Program-made: the position numbers and the translations under genes
NCBI RefSeq assembly: GCF_023715615.1
Contig: NZ_JAMBOM010000001.1
Coordinates: 992,001-1,056,000, forward strand
Direction: 5' to 3'
DNA from: Sporosarcina aquimarina
Lineage (GTDB): Bacteria > Bacillota > Bacilli > Bacillales_A > Planococcaceae
DNA length: 64,000 nt
The notes under the pieces: model-generated
Told to the model about the DNA's origin: nothing
Database searches by the model: none
The model's input: the letters and a program-made list of their open reading frames with translations, nothing else
Shown: one piece after another, positions 28,526 to 36,928 of the stretch
Position numbering within the stretch: position 1 is the stretch's first letter
How the letters are laid out: each line of letters begins with the position of its first letter

Positions 28526-29770
28526 ATGCGAGCAGAAATTATTGCAGTTGGATCAGAGTTATTGCTCGGTCAAATAACAAATACAAATGCTAAATTCATG
28601 TCTGCTCAACTTGCGGATATTGGAGTCGATGTACATTATCAGACTGTTGTTGGAGATAACCCAGAACGGCTGGTAGAAGCAATCCGAATCGCTGAAGGTA
28701 GAGCGGACCTGATTATCTTTTCAGGTGGGTTGGGGCCAACTAAGGACGATTTAACAAAAGAGACCATTGCAAGACATGTAGGAGTTGAACTAGAATCCAA
28801 CAGACAGGCATTGCAATCGATTGAAGCGTACTTTGAGCGTACGGGCAGACCAATGACTGAAAACAATAAAAAGCAAGCACTCGTCTTGAAAGATTCGGCT
28901 GTGTTGGAAAATCGATTTGGGATGGCACCCGGTATGGCAATTACGGCTAATGAAAGAACGTATATGCTTTTACCAGGTCCTCCCCATGAAATGGAACCCA
29001 TGTTTAGAGATGAAGCTATTCCATATTTACAGCGACTGTCAGGTAGCCAGGAAGTAATTGTTTCAACTGTCGTGAAATTTTTTGGTATCGGAGAAGCAGA
29101 ACTTGAATATAAAGTTCAAGACTTATTGGAAGCTCAAACGAATCCAACTATTGCTCCTCTAGCTTCAAAAAACGCTGTTACACTTCGTATCACTGCTAAA
29201 GCCAAAACGGCAGAAGAGGCACACCATTTAATCGAACCTGTCCTCTCTCAACTGCATGACGAAGTTGGCGAGTTCATTTATGGCACTGATGACGACACAC
29301 TTTCTTCCAAAGCGGCTTCTTTACTAATTGAGGCTGGTCTTACGATCTCCGCTGCAGAAAGTTTAACGGCCGGACTCTTCACAGCATTACTCGCAGAAGA
29401 ACCAGGTATCAGTGCGTCCTTAAAAGGTGGCATGACTGTTTATAATGTAGAAGCAAAAACAAAGCAGCTTGGGGTCGATTCACAACTTATTGAAACGTAC
29501 GGAACTGTCAGTGCTGAATGTGCTGAAGCGTTAGCAGAGAGAATCCGTGACAAGTTCCAAACGGATATTGGAATCGGGTTAACAGGAGCTGCAGGACCCG
29601 ACATACATGATGGACAACCTGCTGGAACGGTTTGGATTGGTCTTTCATACAAAGAGAAAATAAAATCCTACAAACTCAGACTATCAGGTTCTCGAAATAC
29701 AAATCGTTTGCGCGCAGCGAACTTTGCCCTATATTATTTAATTCGCGAGCTGGAATCTGAAATGACCTAA
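28526..29770 (+). CDS. cinA: CinA family protein
   Basis: Competence/damage-inducible protein with a MoCF-like N-terminal domain (SGGLGPTKDD) and a C-terminal CinA nicotinamide-nucleotide amidohydrolase domain (ISAAESLTAGLFTALLA). 414 residues. The usual cinA-recA order holds. It may recycle pyridine nucleotides as the family does elsewhere. Confidence 0.95.
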   Translation: MRAEIIAVGSELLLGQITNTNAKFMSAQLADIGVDVHYQTVVGDNPERLVEAIRIAEGRADLIIFSGGLGPTKDDLTKETIARHVGVELESNRQALQSIEAYFERTGRPMTENNKKQALVLKDSAVLENRFGMAPGMAITANERTYMLLPGPPHEMEPMFRDEAIPYLQRLSGSQEVIVSTVVKFFGIGEAELEYKVQDLLEAQTNPTIAPLASKNAVTLRITAKAKTAEEAHHLIEPVLSQLHDEVGEFIYGTDDDTLSSKAASLLIEAGLTISAAESLTAGLFTALLAEEPGISASLKGGMTVYNVEAKTKQLGVDSQLIETYGTVSAECAEALAERIRDKFQTDIGIGLTGAAGPDIHDGQPAGTVWIGLSYKEKIKSYKLRLSGSRNTNRLRAANFALYYLIRELESEMT

Positions 29771-29784
29771 CTTTCGATTTTCAC

Positions 29785-29833
29785 TCGAATTCTCAATTAA
29801 AATTCAAAAACACTTCGAATTCTCAATTAAAAT
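29785..29833 (+). repeat. Two 19-bp direct repeats in the recA upstream region
   Basis: A 19-base sequence starting TCGAATTCTC occurs at 29785-29803 and 29815-29833, 30 bases apart. A third TCGAAT-CTC start is in the LexA-like site at 29853. Confidence 0.85.
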
Positions 29834-29853
29834 GAGAAACTCTAATAAAAAGT

Positions 29854-29904
29854 CGAATACTCGTTCGCTTTTTTCTTGTTTATTTTTCTCAATAGGAGTA
29901 TAGT
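29854..29904 (+). promoter_or_regulatory. recA promoter with LexA box
   Basis: CGAATACTCGTTCG (29854-29867) differs from the Bacillus SOS consensus CGAACN4GTTCG at one position. It lies just upstream of TTGTTT (29876-29881) and TATAGT (29899-29904), 17 bases apart. Confidence 0.75.
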
Positions 29905-29942
29905 AGAGACAGATAGAAAACACCTTGAAGGAGGAATTATTT

Positions 29943-31001
29943 TTGAGCGAACGTAAAGCGGCTTTAGATCAAGCACTTAAACAAATAGAAAAACAGTTTG
30001 GAAAAGGCTCTGTCATGAAACTTGGTGAGAAGACGGATAGAGAAATTTCAACATCGTCTACTGGTTCACTAGCACTTGACTCAGCACTTGGAGTTGGCGG
30101 TTATCCGAGAGGACGCGTAATTGAAATCTACGGACCTGAGAGTTCGGGTAAAACAACCGTTTCACTTCATGCAATTGCAGAAGTTCAAGCTTCAGGAGGA
30201 ACAGCTGCTTTTATCGACGCGGAACATGCACTTGATCCTGTCTATGCACAAAAACTAGGAGTGGACATCGATGAGCTCCTATTATCACAACCGGATACAG
30301 GAGAGCAAGCACTAGAAATCGCTGAAGCACTTGTAAGAAGTGGTGCAGTCGATATCGTTGTTATTGACTCGGTAGCTGCCCTAGTACCTAAAGCAGAAAT
30401 TGAAGGAGAAATGGGAGACTCACACGTAGGTCTGCAAGCACGTCTGATGTCTCAAGCTTTACGTAAACTTTCCGGTGCTATTAACAAATCGAAAACGATT
30501 GCTGTCTTCATCAACCAGATTCGAGAAAAAGTCGGAGTTATGTTCGGTAACCCTGAAGTCACTCCAGGTGGACGCGCACTTAAATTCTATGCATCTGTTC
30601 GACTTGAAGTTCGACGTGGAGAAGCCATTAAACACGGCAACGAAATCATGGGTAATAAAACTAGAATTCGCGTGGTGAAGAACAAAGTAGCACCGCCGTT
30701 CCGTACCGCTGAAGTAGATATTATGTATGGAGAAGGAATTTCCAAAGAGGGCGAAATCGTCGACTTAGGTGTTGAAGTAGAAGTCGTTCAAAAGAGCGGC
30801 GCATGGTATTCCTATGAAGGCGAGCGTATGGGACAAGGTCGTGAAAATGCGAAACAGTTCTTAAAAGAAAATCCGGCAATCCGTGCGGAAATCTCCGGTA
30901 AAATCCGTAGTAGTTATGGATTGACTAGTGATAATTATGTAATTGCAGCTCATGAGTCAGAAGATGAGGATGAATTAGAGTTATTTGACGAAAAAGAATA
31001 A
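29943..31001 (+). CDS. recA: RecA recombinase
   Basis: ATP-dependent strand-exchange protein and trigger of LexA self-cleavage, 352 residues. The TTG at 29943 gives [20 protein letters not shown] and lies 8 bases after AAGGAGG; the earlier TTG at 29925 is within the ribosome-binding site. Walker A GPESSGKT is at 64-71, and the disordered tail ends in acidic residues. A terminator follows. Confidence 0.98.
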   Translation: MSERKAALDQALKQIEKQFGKGSVMKLGEKTDREISTSSTGSLALDSALGVGGYPRGRVIEIYGPESSGKTTVSLHAIAEVQASGGTAAFIDAEHALDPVYAQKLGVDIDELLLSQPDTGEQALEIAEALVRSGAVDIVVIDSVAALVPKAEIEGEMGDSHVGLQARLMSQALRKLSGAINKSKTIAVFINQIREKVGVMFGNPEVTPGGRALKFYASVRLEVRRGEAIKHGNEIMGNKTRIRVVKNKVAPPFRTAEVDIMYGEGISKEGEIVDLGVEVEVVQKSGAWYSYEGERMGQGRENAKQFLKENPAIRAEISGKIRSSYGLTSDNYVIAAHESEDEDELELFDEKE

Positions 31002-31021
31002 CACATTACTATACAGTTCTA

Positions 31022-31058
31022 AGCCGGCTTCCCTTTAGGAGGGAGTGCCGGTTTTTTT
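31022..31058 (+). terminator. Terminator after recA
   Basis: GCCGGC and GCCGGT arms with an inner TCCCT/AGGGA pairing, followed by seven T residues. Confidence 0.88.
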
Positions 31059-31080
31059 AATAACTTTTTCATTAACCGAA

Positions 31081-31169
31081 CTACAACTCATCATTGTAGA
31101 ATCATAGTCTTATCACTTCTCCCGTCTTGACATGGGAATATGACATCGATACAATTAGAGTTGTATAAT
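31081..31169 (+). promoter_or_regulatory. rny promoter between two similar inverted repeats
   Basis: TTGACA (31127-31132) and TACAAT (31150-31155) have a 17-base spacer. A second possible -10 TATAAT lies at 31164-31169. CTACAA-N7-TTGTAG (31081-31099) and TACAA-N6-TTGTA (31150-31165) lie around it. The remaining 31002-31260 gap shows no coding region. Confidence 0.75.
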
Positions 31170-31260
31170 TCTCACCATTTGAAAAGAATTTGGCGGTATG
31201 TTGAAAGTTGATGTACAAGCTGACTGAAAATGAAAAAATAAGCAAGAGGAGGTGACCTGA

Positions 31261-32817
31261 ATGGGTACTATCATCATCTCCGCTTTGATCGGTCTCATCG
31301 TCGGTGCAGTTGTTATGTTTGTGTACAACAAAAACGTGAATGAATCAAAAGTGACAGGTGCAAAGCACTCCGCCGCAACAATCGTTGAAGAGGCGAAGCG
31401 CGAAGCGGAGGCATTAAAAAAAGAAGCACTTCTTGAAGCGAAGGATGAAAATCACAAATTGCGAGTTGAGGCAGAAACGGATATCCGCGAACGAAGAACA
31501 GAACTTCAGAAGCAGGAAAACCGTCTTTTGCAGCGGGAAGAAAATATGGACCGCAAAGATGACTCACTCAACAAGCGGGAAGCAAGTCTGGAGCGCAAGG
31601 ATGATGCGCTATCCGGCAGACAACAGCATATTGAAGAGATGGAACGCAAGGCGGAAGAACTGGTTGCCACGCAGCAGACAGAGCTCGAGAAAATTTCAGC
31701 TTTGACACGTGATGAGGCAAAACGTCTAATCCTTGATGATGTAGAAAGAGAACTATCTACAGATATCGCAGTGATGACAAAAGAGTCCGAACAACGTGCT
31801 AAAGAAGAATCCGAAAAGAAAGCCCGAGAAATTCTATCTCTTGCTGTCCAGCGATTTGCAGCAGATCATGTGGCTGAAACGACAGTATCTGTCGTCAACT
31901 TGCCAAATGATGAAATGAAAGGACGCATTATTGGTAGAGAGGGACGGAATATCCGTACACTCGAAACGTTAACTGGAATTGATCTTATCATTGATGATAC
32001 ACCTGAAGCTGTTATTCTTTCTGGTTTTGATCCAGTCCGACGTGAGATTGCAAGACTGGCACTCGAAAAACTTGTAGCAGATGGAAGAATTCACCCTGCT
32101 CGAATTGAAGAGATGGTGGACAAGGCTAGACGAGAAGTTGATGAGCTGATCCGGGAAACAGGAGAGCAAACTACTTTCGACATTGGTGTTCATAATTTAC
32201 ATCCTGACCTTATTAAGATTTTAGGTCGCTTGAAATTCCGTACTAGTTATGGTCAAAATGTATTGAAACACTCTACTGAAGTTGCTTATCTTGCAGGTTT
32301 ATTGGCAGCAGAACTTGGCGAAGATGTTACATTGGCTCGACGTGCAGGTTTGCTTCATGATATCGGAAAAGCGATTGACCATGAAGTTGAAGGTAGCCAC
32401 GTGCAAATTGGTAAGGAACTTGCAGTTAAGTACAAGGAACATCCTGTTGTCATTAACAGTATCGCTTCTCACCATGGTGACGAAGAAGCGACATCCGTTA
32501 TTGCAGTACTTGTCGCAGCAGCAGATGCGCTATCAGCAGCGCGACCAGGTGCACGGAGTGAAACACTTGAAAACTACATTAGACGTCTCCAGAAACTGGA
32601 GGAAATCTCCGAGTCTTATGAAGGCGTTGAGAAATCATTCGCGATTCAAGCAGGTCGCGAAGTTCGAATTATTGTACGCCCCGATATTATTGATGATATT
32701 ACGGCGCATCGTCTTGCTCGTGACATTCGGAAACGAATTGAAGAAGAGTTGGATTACCCAGGACATATTAAAATTACCGTTCTTCGGGAAACACGGTCGG
32801 TTGAGTACGCAAAATAA
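31261..32817 (+). CDS. rny: Ribonuclease Y
   Basis: Membrane-tethered endoribonuclease that starts bulk mRNA decay. 518 residues: N-terminal membrane helix (about 3-22), a long charged coiled coil (about 30-200), a KH domain ([19 protein letters not shown]), and a C-terminal HD domain with His366-Asp367 in [11 protein letters not shown] 31261 follows AGGAGGTGA. It lies beside ymdB, as in Bacillus. Confidence 0.98.
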   Translation: MGTIIISALIGLIVGAVVMFVYNKNVNESKVTGAKHSAATIVEEAKREAEALKKEALLEAKDENHKLRVEAETDIRERRTELQKQENRLLQREENMDRKDDSLNKREASLERKDDALSGRQQHIEEMERKAEELVATQQTELEKISALTRDEAKRLILDDVERELSTDIAVMTKESEQRAKEESEKKAREILSLAVQRFAADHVAETTVSVVNLPNDEMKGRIIGREGRNIRTLETLTGIDLIIDDTPEAVILSGFDPVRREIARLALEKLVADGRIHPARIEEMVDKARREVDELIRETGEQTTFDIGVHNLHPDLIKILGRLKFRTSYGQNVLKHSTEVAYLAGLLAAELGEDVTLARRAGLLHDIGKAIDHEVEGSHVQIGKELAVKYKEHPVVINSIASHHGDEEATSVIAVLVAAADALSAARPGARSETLENYIRRLQKLEEISESYEGVEKSFAIQAGREVRIIVRPDIIDDITAHRLARDIRKRIEEELDYPGHIKITVLRETRSVEYAK

Positions 32818-32820
32818 GGG

Positions 32821-32858
32821 AAAAGGCTTCCTGCTGAATACTGGAAGCCTTTTTCTTT
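32821..32858 (+). terminator. Terminator after rny
   Basis: AAAAGGCTTCC (32821-32831) pairs with GGAAGCCTTTTT (32843-32854), with T-rich sequence after it. Confidence 0.9.
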
Positions 32859-32877
32859 TTGGAAATGAGGAAAAGAA

Positions 32878-33675
32878 ATGAAAGTGTTATTTATTGGAGA
32901 TATCGTCGGTTCGCCAGGGAGAGATATGGTATTTGATTACCTACCTCGATTGAAACGAAAATACGAACCGGATGCGGTGATTGTAAACGGTGAAAATGCG
33001 GCTTCTGGAAGAGGGATTACGAAAGCGATTTTTGACGATTTACTTCGAGCTGGAGTAGACGTAGTCACGATGGGAAATCATACGTGGGATCATAAAGAGA
33101 TTTATGATTTCATCGACGAAACGGATTCACTAATCCGTCCTGCAAACTTTTCAGATGAAGCACCTGGTCAAGGAATGACATACATTGAGCGTGGCGGTGT
33201 CACATTAGCAGTCATGAATCTACACGGTCGTACATTCTTACCACCACATGACGATCCCTTTAAAAAAGCGGATGATCTTTTGAAAGAAGCGAAAGAGCGT
33301 ACACCACTTGTTTTCGTCGATTTTCACGCAGAAGCAACGAGTGAAAAAATCGCTATGGGGTGGCATCTAGATGGACGTGCTTCTGGTGTAGTTGGTACAC
33401 ACACACATGTACAAACTGCGGACAGCCGAATTTTACCAGAAGGAACGGCTTATATTACAGATGTCGGCATGACGGGACCATATGACGCAATATTAGGCAT
33501 GAAGAAAGAAGATGTCATTTATCGATTCCAGACAAATATGCCCGTCCGTTTCCAAGTACCGAAACAAGGAAGAGCACAGCTGAACGGCGTCATCATTGAC
33601 ATTGATAATCAGACAGGTCGCGCACGTTCTATTGAACGAATAATGATCAATGAAGATTCACCGTTTCAGTCTTGA
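32878..33675 (+). CDS. ymdB: Metallophosphoesterase YmdB
   Basis: Phosphodiesterase of the YmdB family (265 residues) that in B. subtilis affects RNase Y-linked decay and the choice between motility and biofilm. The metal-binding N-terminus GDIVGSPGRDM and the histidines in GNHTWDHKE, FHAEATSEK and GTHTHVQTAD are present. rny precedes it. Confidence 0.95.
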   Translation: MKVLFIGDIVGSPGRDMVFDYLPRLKRKYEPDAVIVNGENAASGRGITKAIFDDLLRAGVDVVTMGNHTWDHKEIYDFIDETDSLIRPANFSDEAPGQGMTYIERGGVTLAVMNLHGRTFLPPHDDPFKKADDLLKEAKERTPLVFVDFHAEATSEKIAMGWHLDGRASGVVGTHTHVQTADSRILPEGTAYITDVGMTGPYDAILGMKKEDVIYRFQTNMPVRFQVPKQGRAQLNGVIIDIDNQTGRARSIERIMINEDSPFQS

Positions 33676-33709
33676 ATTGAGCGTCTAATTGTTCCATCTC
33701 CTTCATAGG

Positions 33710-33747
33710 ATAGTGCATGGAGAACTGCATTCCATACACTATTCTTT
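33710..33747 (+). other. 12-bp hairpin just upstream of spoVS
   Basis: ATAGTGCATGGA (33710-33721) pairs with TCCATACACTAT (33731-33742), with one G-U pair and a 9-base loop, then TCTTTAC, and the AGGAGG of spoVS begins at 33751. It could end ymdB transcripts or sequester part of the spoVS leader. A sigma-H-like -35 ATAGGATA at 33705-33712 overlaps it, but no good sigma-H -10 was found. Confidence 0.55.
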
Positions 33748-33763
33748 ACAAGGAGGAAATACC

Positions 33764-34042
33764 ATGAATCCATTAAAAGTATCATCACGCTCGAATCCTA
33801 ATTCAGTTGCAGGAGCTCTTGTTGCAGTCATCAGAGATCAGGGATTTGCTGAAATGCAGGCTGTAGGTGCAGGTGCCTTAAATCAGGCAGTAAAAGCAGT
33901 TGCGATTGCACGTGGCTTTGTAGCTCCAAGCGGGAGTGATTTGATATGTGCACCGGCTTTTGCAGATATTGAAATTAATGGAGAAGGCCGGACCGCCTTA
34001 AAATTATTTGTTGAGAAAAGAACTCGTCAGCAAGCATTATGA
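33764..34042 (+). CDS. spoVS: Stage V sporulation protein S
   Basis: Small Alba-like protein needed for proper septation and coat completion in sporulation. 92 residues; the core KAVAIARGFVAPSGSDLICAPAF is highly conserved. ATG 33764 follows AGGAGG at 33751. The C-terminus is longer than the 86-residue B. subtilis protein by a short basic tail. Confidence 0.97.
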   Translation: MNPLKVSSRSNPNSVAGALVAVIRDQGFAEMQAVGAGALNQAVKAVAIARGFVAPSGSDLICAPAFADIEINGEGRTALKLFVEKRTRQQAL

Positions 34043-34048
34043 AAACAA

Positions 34049-34083
34049 AAACTGTGGAGAACTTTCCTCCGCAGTTTTTTTCT
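34049..34083 (+). terminator. Terminator after spoVS
   Basis: AAACTGTGGAG pairs with CTCCGCAGTTT (one G-U or mismatch) followed by T residues. Confidence 0.88.
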
Positions 34084-34114
34084 GTGACAAATGGGGGACA
34101 ATCCCTTATGCTCG

Positions 34115-34143
34115 TATACAGACGTCAATCCCTTCAGTATAAT
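34115..34143 (+). promoter_or_regulatory. Promoter upstream of miaB
   Basis: TATACA (34115-34120) and TATAAT (34138-34143) with a 17-base spacer, 60 bases before the start codon. Confidence 0.55.
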
Positions 34144-34202
34144 GGGGATACCTACTGTTTGGTTTCAACTAGATGAACAGAAACAAGAGAGGGGCTCATT
34201 GC

Positions 34203-35729
34203 ATGAACGAAGAACAACGGCTAGCGGGACAAGCACCTACTACCACAGAAAAAGACTACAGTCAGTATTTCGAATCTGTTTATACCCCGCCATCTTTAAA
34301 AGATGCTAAGAAACGTGGCAAAGAAGAAATTTCCTATCACGATGATTTTGAGATTGATGAACAATTTCAAGGAATGGGAATTGGACGCAAATTTTACATA
34401 CGGACATACGGCTGTCAAATGAACGAACACGATACGGAAGTTATTGCCGGGATTTTAGTGGGACTTGGCTATGAACCGACGGACACAGTCAAAGACGCAG
34501 ATGTTGTTCTATTGAATACGTGCGCAATCCGTGAAAACGCTGAAAACAAAGTGTTCGGTGAACTTGGACATTTGAAGCCACTTAAACTTGAACGTCCGGA
34601 TATGCTGATCGGTGTATGCGGATGTATGTCACAAGAAGAATCAGTTGTAAATAAAATCCTCAAAACGTACGACCAGGTTGATATGGTATTCGGAACGCAT
34701 AACATCCATAGGCTGCCTGCAATTTTACGGGAGGCGTATCTCTCAAAAGAAATGGTAGTTGAGGTTTGGTCAAAAGAAGGAGATATCATAGAAAACCTTC
34801 CGAGAGTGCGAAAAGGCAATATTAAAGGCTGGGTTAACATTATGTATGGCTGTGATAAATTCTGCACGTACTGTATCGTGCCGTACACTCGAGGGAAAGA
34901 GCGTAGTCGACGTCCAGAAGACATTATTCTGGAAGTGCGTCAGCTAGCTGCTGCTGGCTATCAGGAAATTACATTGCTTGGTCAAAATGTAAATGCATAC
35001 GGAAAAGATTTTGAAGATGGTAATTATCGATTAGGAGATCTGATGGACGAGCTTCGCAAGATTGATATTCCGCGAATCCGTTTTACGACAAGTCATCCGC
35101 GTGACTTTGATGATCATCTCATCGAGGTCCTCGCTAAAGGTGGTAACTTAGTTAATCACATCCACTTACCAGTTCAATCTGGTTCTAGTGAGATCTTGAA
35201 GTTAATGTCTAGAAAATATACGAGGGAGCACTTTTTAAATCTCGTAACGAAGATTAAAAAGGCAATTCCCAACGTAACGCTGACAACGGATATTATAGTC
35301 GGTTTTCCAAATGAAACCGAAGAACAATTTCAAGAAACCATTTCGTTGTATAATGAAGTCGGATTTGACATGGCTTTCACATATATCTATTCTCCAAGAG
35401 AAGGTACACCAGCTGCGAAGATGCAAGATAATGTCCCAATGGAAGTGAAGAAGGATCGACTTCAGCGACTAAACAAAGTTGTCAATGATTTCTCAGCAGC
35501 TGGGATGAAACCCTATCAAGGCAAAATTGTAAATGTGTTGGTAGAAGGCGAAAGTAAACGAAATAAAGAAGTACTCTCTGGATATACCGAAAAAAGCAAA
35601 TTGGTGAACTTCCGAGCGCCATCTAATGTCATCGGTAAAATTGTTCAAGTTCGTATAACTGAAGCGAAATCTTGGTCACTCGACGGAGAATATATCGGAG
35701 TAAAAGAAGAGGAAAAGGTGGTATTATAA
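34203..35729 (+). CDS. miaB: tRNA-2-methylthio-N6-dimethylallyladenosine synthase
   Basis: Radical-SAM methylthiotransferase acting on A37 of tRNAs that carry the i6A made by MiaA. 508 residues. First Fe-S cluster cysteines are in [17 protein letters not shown] and GVCGCM; the radical-SAM motif is CDKFCTYC; a TRAM domain ends the protein. ATG 34203 after GAGAGGGG is preferred to 34173. The ricA gene overlaps its stop by one base. Confidence 0.97.
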   Translation: MNEEQRLAGQAPTTTEKDYSQYFESVYTPPSLKDAKKRGKEEISYHDDFEIDEQFQGMGIGRKFYIRTYGCQMNEHDTEVIAGILVGLGYEPTDTVKDADVVLLNTCAIRENAENKVFGELGHLKPLKLERPDMLIGVCGCMSQEESVVNKILKTYDQVDMVFGTHNIHRLPAILREAYLSKEMVVEVWSKEGDIIENLPRVRKGNIKGWVNIMYGCDKFCTYCIVPYTRGKERSRRPEDIILEVRQLAAAGYQEITLLGQNVNAYGKDFEDGNYRLGDLMDELRKIDIPRIRFTTSHPRDFDDHLIEVLAKGGNLVNHIHLPVQSGSSEILKLMSRKYTREHFLNLVTKIKKAIPNVTLTTDIIVGFPNETEEQFQETISLYNEVGFDMAFTYIYSPREGTPAAKMQDNVPMEVKKDRLQRLNKVVNDFSAAGMKPYQGKIVNVLVEGESKRNKEVLSGYTEKSKLVNFRAPSNVIGKIVQVRITEAKSWSLDGEYIGVKEEEKVVL

Positions 35730-36163
35730 TGGAAAAACTATATACAAAAGACGAGATTATTGTAAAATCAAGAGAACTTGCACATATGGTCGCAAACACG
35801 GAACAAGTAGAATTGTTCAAGAAAACAGAAGCTCATATTAATGAAAACAAAAAAGTAAGAGAAAAAATTGCAAGCTTGAAATCCTTACAAAAACAAGCCG
35901 TCAATTTTCAAGAATACGACAAAGAGCGTGCCCTTGGAATTATTGAAAAGAAAATTGAGCAAATCGAAAACGAAATCGATGAGATTCCTTTGGTTCAAGA
36001 ATTTAAGCAATCTCAAAATGATGTGAACGATTTACTGCAATTAATTTCAAATACGATTTCCAATCGAGTAACTGATGAAATCATTGAGTCTACTGGTGGA
36101 GATGTACTAAAAGGGCAGACAGGTTCTTACGTTCAAAGCACTCAACATAAGCCTTTAACCTAA
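35729..36163 (+). CDS. ricA: RicA/YmcA-family regulator
   Basis: 144-residue helical protein of the YlbF/YmcA family. In B. subtilis RicA joins RicF and RicT in a Fe-S-containing complex that stimulates Spo0A phosphorylation and RNase Y-dependent RNA maturation. ATG 35729 overlaps the miaB stop as TAATG, after AAGGTGG. The motif QEFKQSQNDVNDLLQLISNTISN is typical. The protein has no cysteine at all; B. subtilis RicA has one near its C-terminus (C141, recalled from the literature). Confidence 0.93.
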   Translation: MEKLYTKDEIIVKSRELAHMVANTEQVELFKKTEAHINENKKVREKIASLKSLQKQAVNFQEYDKERALGIIEKKIEQIENEIDEIPLVQEFKQSQNDVNDLLQLISNTISNRVTDEIIESTGGDVLKGQTGSYVQSTQHKPLT

Positions 36164-36171
36164 CTTTCAAG

Positions 36172-36202
36172 TCGGGGGAGAAAAATTCTCCTCCGATTTT
36201 TT
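36172..36202 (+). terminator. Terminator after ricA
   Basis: TCGG-GGGAGAA pairs with TTCTCCTCCGA (one mismatch) with an AAA loop, followed by six T residues. Confidence 0.85.
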
Positions 36203-36222
36203 CACTTTCTGGGCTCCTGTTG

Positions 36223-36230
36223 CATAGGAT
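36223..36230 (+). promoter_or_regulatory. Possible sigma-E/K-type -10 for cotE
   Basis: CATAGGAT (CATAnnnT) lies 29 bases before the cotE start. No convincing -35 is visible, so this is weak. Confidence 0.25.
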
Positions 36231-36259
36231 GTAAAGAAGTCCACGAAGGAGGAAGAAAA

Positions 36260-36805
36260 CTGAAGAATCTACGACAAGTCGTTACGAAGGCAGTGATTGC
36301 CAAAGGGAAGCAGCGTACAGAAAAAGAAGTCACGCTCATCCCGCCTAACCGTCCTTCCAGTATTCTTGGCTGCTGGGTCATCAATCACACCCATAGTGCC
36401 AAAAAAACTGGCTCATCCATTGAAGTTTCGGGTAAATTTGATGTCAATGTCTGGTACTCTCACCACGATCATTCCAAAACTTCAGTATTCACGGAAACAG
36501 TGACGTACAAGGATGTTATCCGATTACGCTATCGGGATGAACCGTCTTCATCTAAAGAAGAAATTCGAGTAGAAGTGTTGCAACAACCAAACTGCACAGA
36601 GGCAATCATCTCGGAGTGCAAAGAAAAATTCTTAATCAAAGTGGAACGTGAGCTCGTGGCGGAAGTAATTGGGGAAACGAAGGTCATGATTACAGTTCAC
36701 CCAAATGACTTCGAAGAAGAGTGGTCATTCGATGAGTCATCTCACCATCAGAGTCATTCAAATGAGGCAGGTTCAAGAGTAGGAAAAGATAATTCTCAGT
36801 TTTAA
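36260..36805 (+). CDS. cotE: Outer spore coat morphogenetic protein CotE
   Basis: CotE organises assembly of the outer coat of the spore. Open frame begins at a CTG (36260) that lies 7 bases after AAGGAGG (36246-36252); the first usual start codon (GTG, 36293) has no site and would cut the conserved MKNLRQVVTKAVIAKGK region that matches CotE. From CTG the protein is 181 residues, equal to B. subtilis CotE. The core PSSILGCWVINH and KLRYRD-like segments are present, and the acidic C-terminus is shorter. Start choice is an inference. Confidence 0.9.
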   Translation: MKNLRQVVTKAVIAKGKQRTEKEVTLIPPNRPSSILGCWVINHTHSAKKTGSSIEVSGKFDVNVWYSHHDHSKTSVFTETVTYKDVIRLRYRDEPSSSKEEIRVEVLQQPNCTEAIISECKEKFLIKVERELVAEVIGETKVMITVHPNDFEEEWSFDESSHHQSHSNEAGSRVGKDNSQF

Positions 36806-36833
36806 AAGCCGAAGCATGTTTCGGCTTTTTTCT
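36804..36833 (+). terminator. Terminator after cotE
   Basis: AAAAGCCGAA pairs with TTCGGCTTTT, followed by T residues. Confidence 0.9.
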
Positions 36834-36928
36834 TTTTTTTGGAATGAAAACGATTGAGCTTTCGTCAACGAATGGACTCATCTTCTGTTATACTTAAGGA
36901 ATACTATTTAGGCTGTGAGGGAAATAGA

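Noticed and set aside
32282..32881. 199-codon open frame inside and after rny
   Set aside because: It lies in another frame of rny and runs through the rny terminator; composition and lack of a ribosome-binding site mark it as a shadow.
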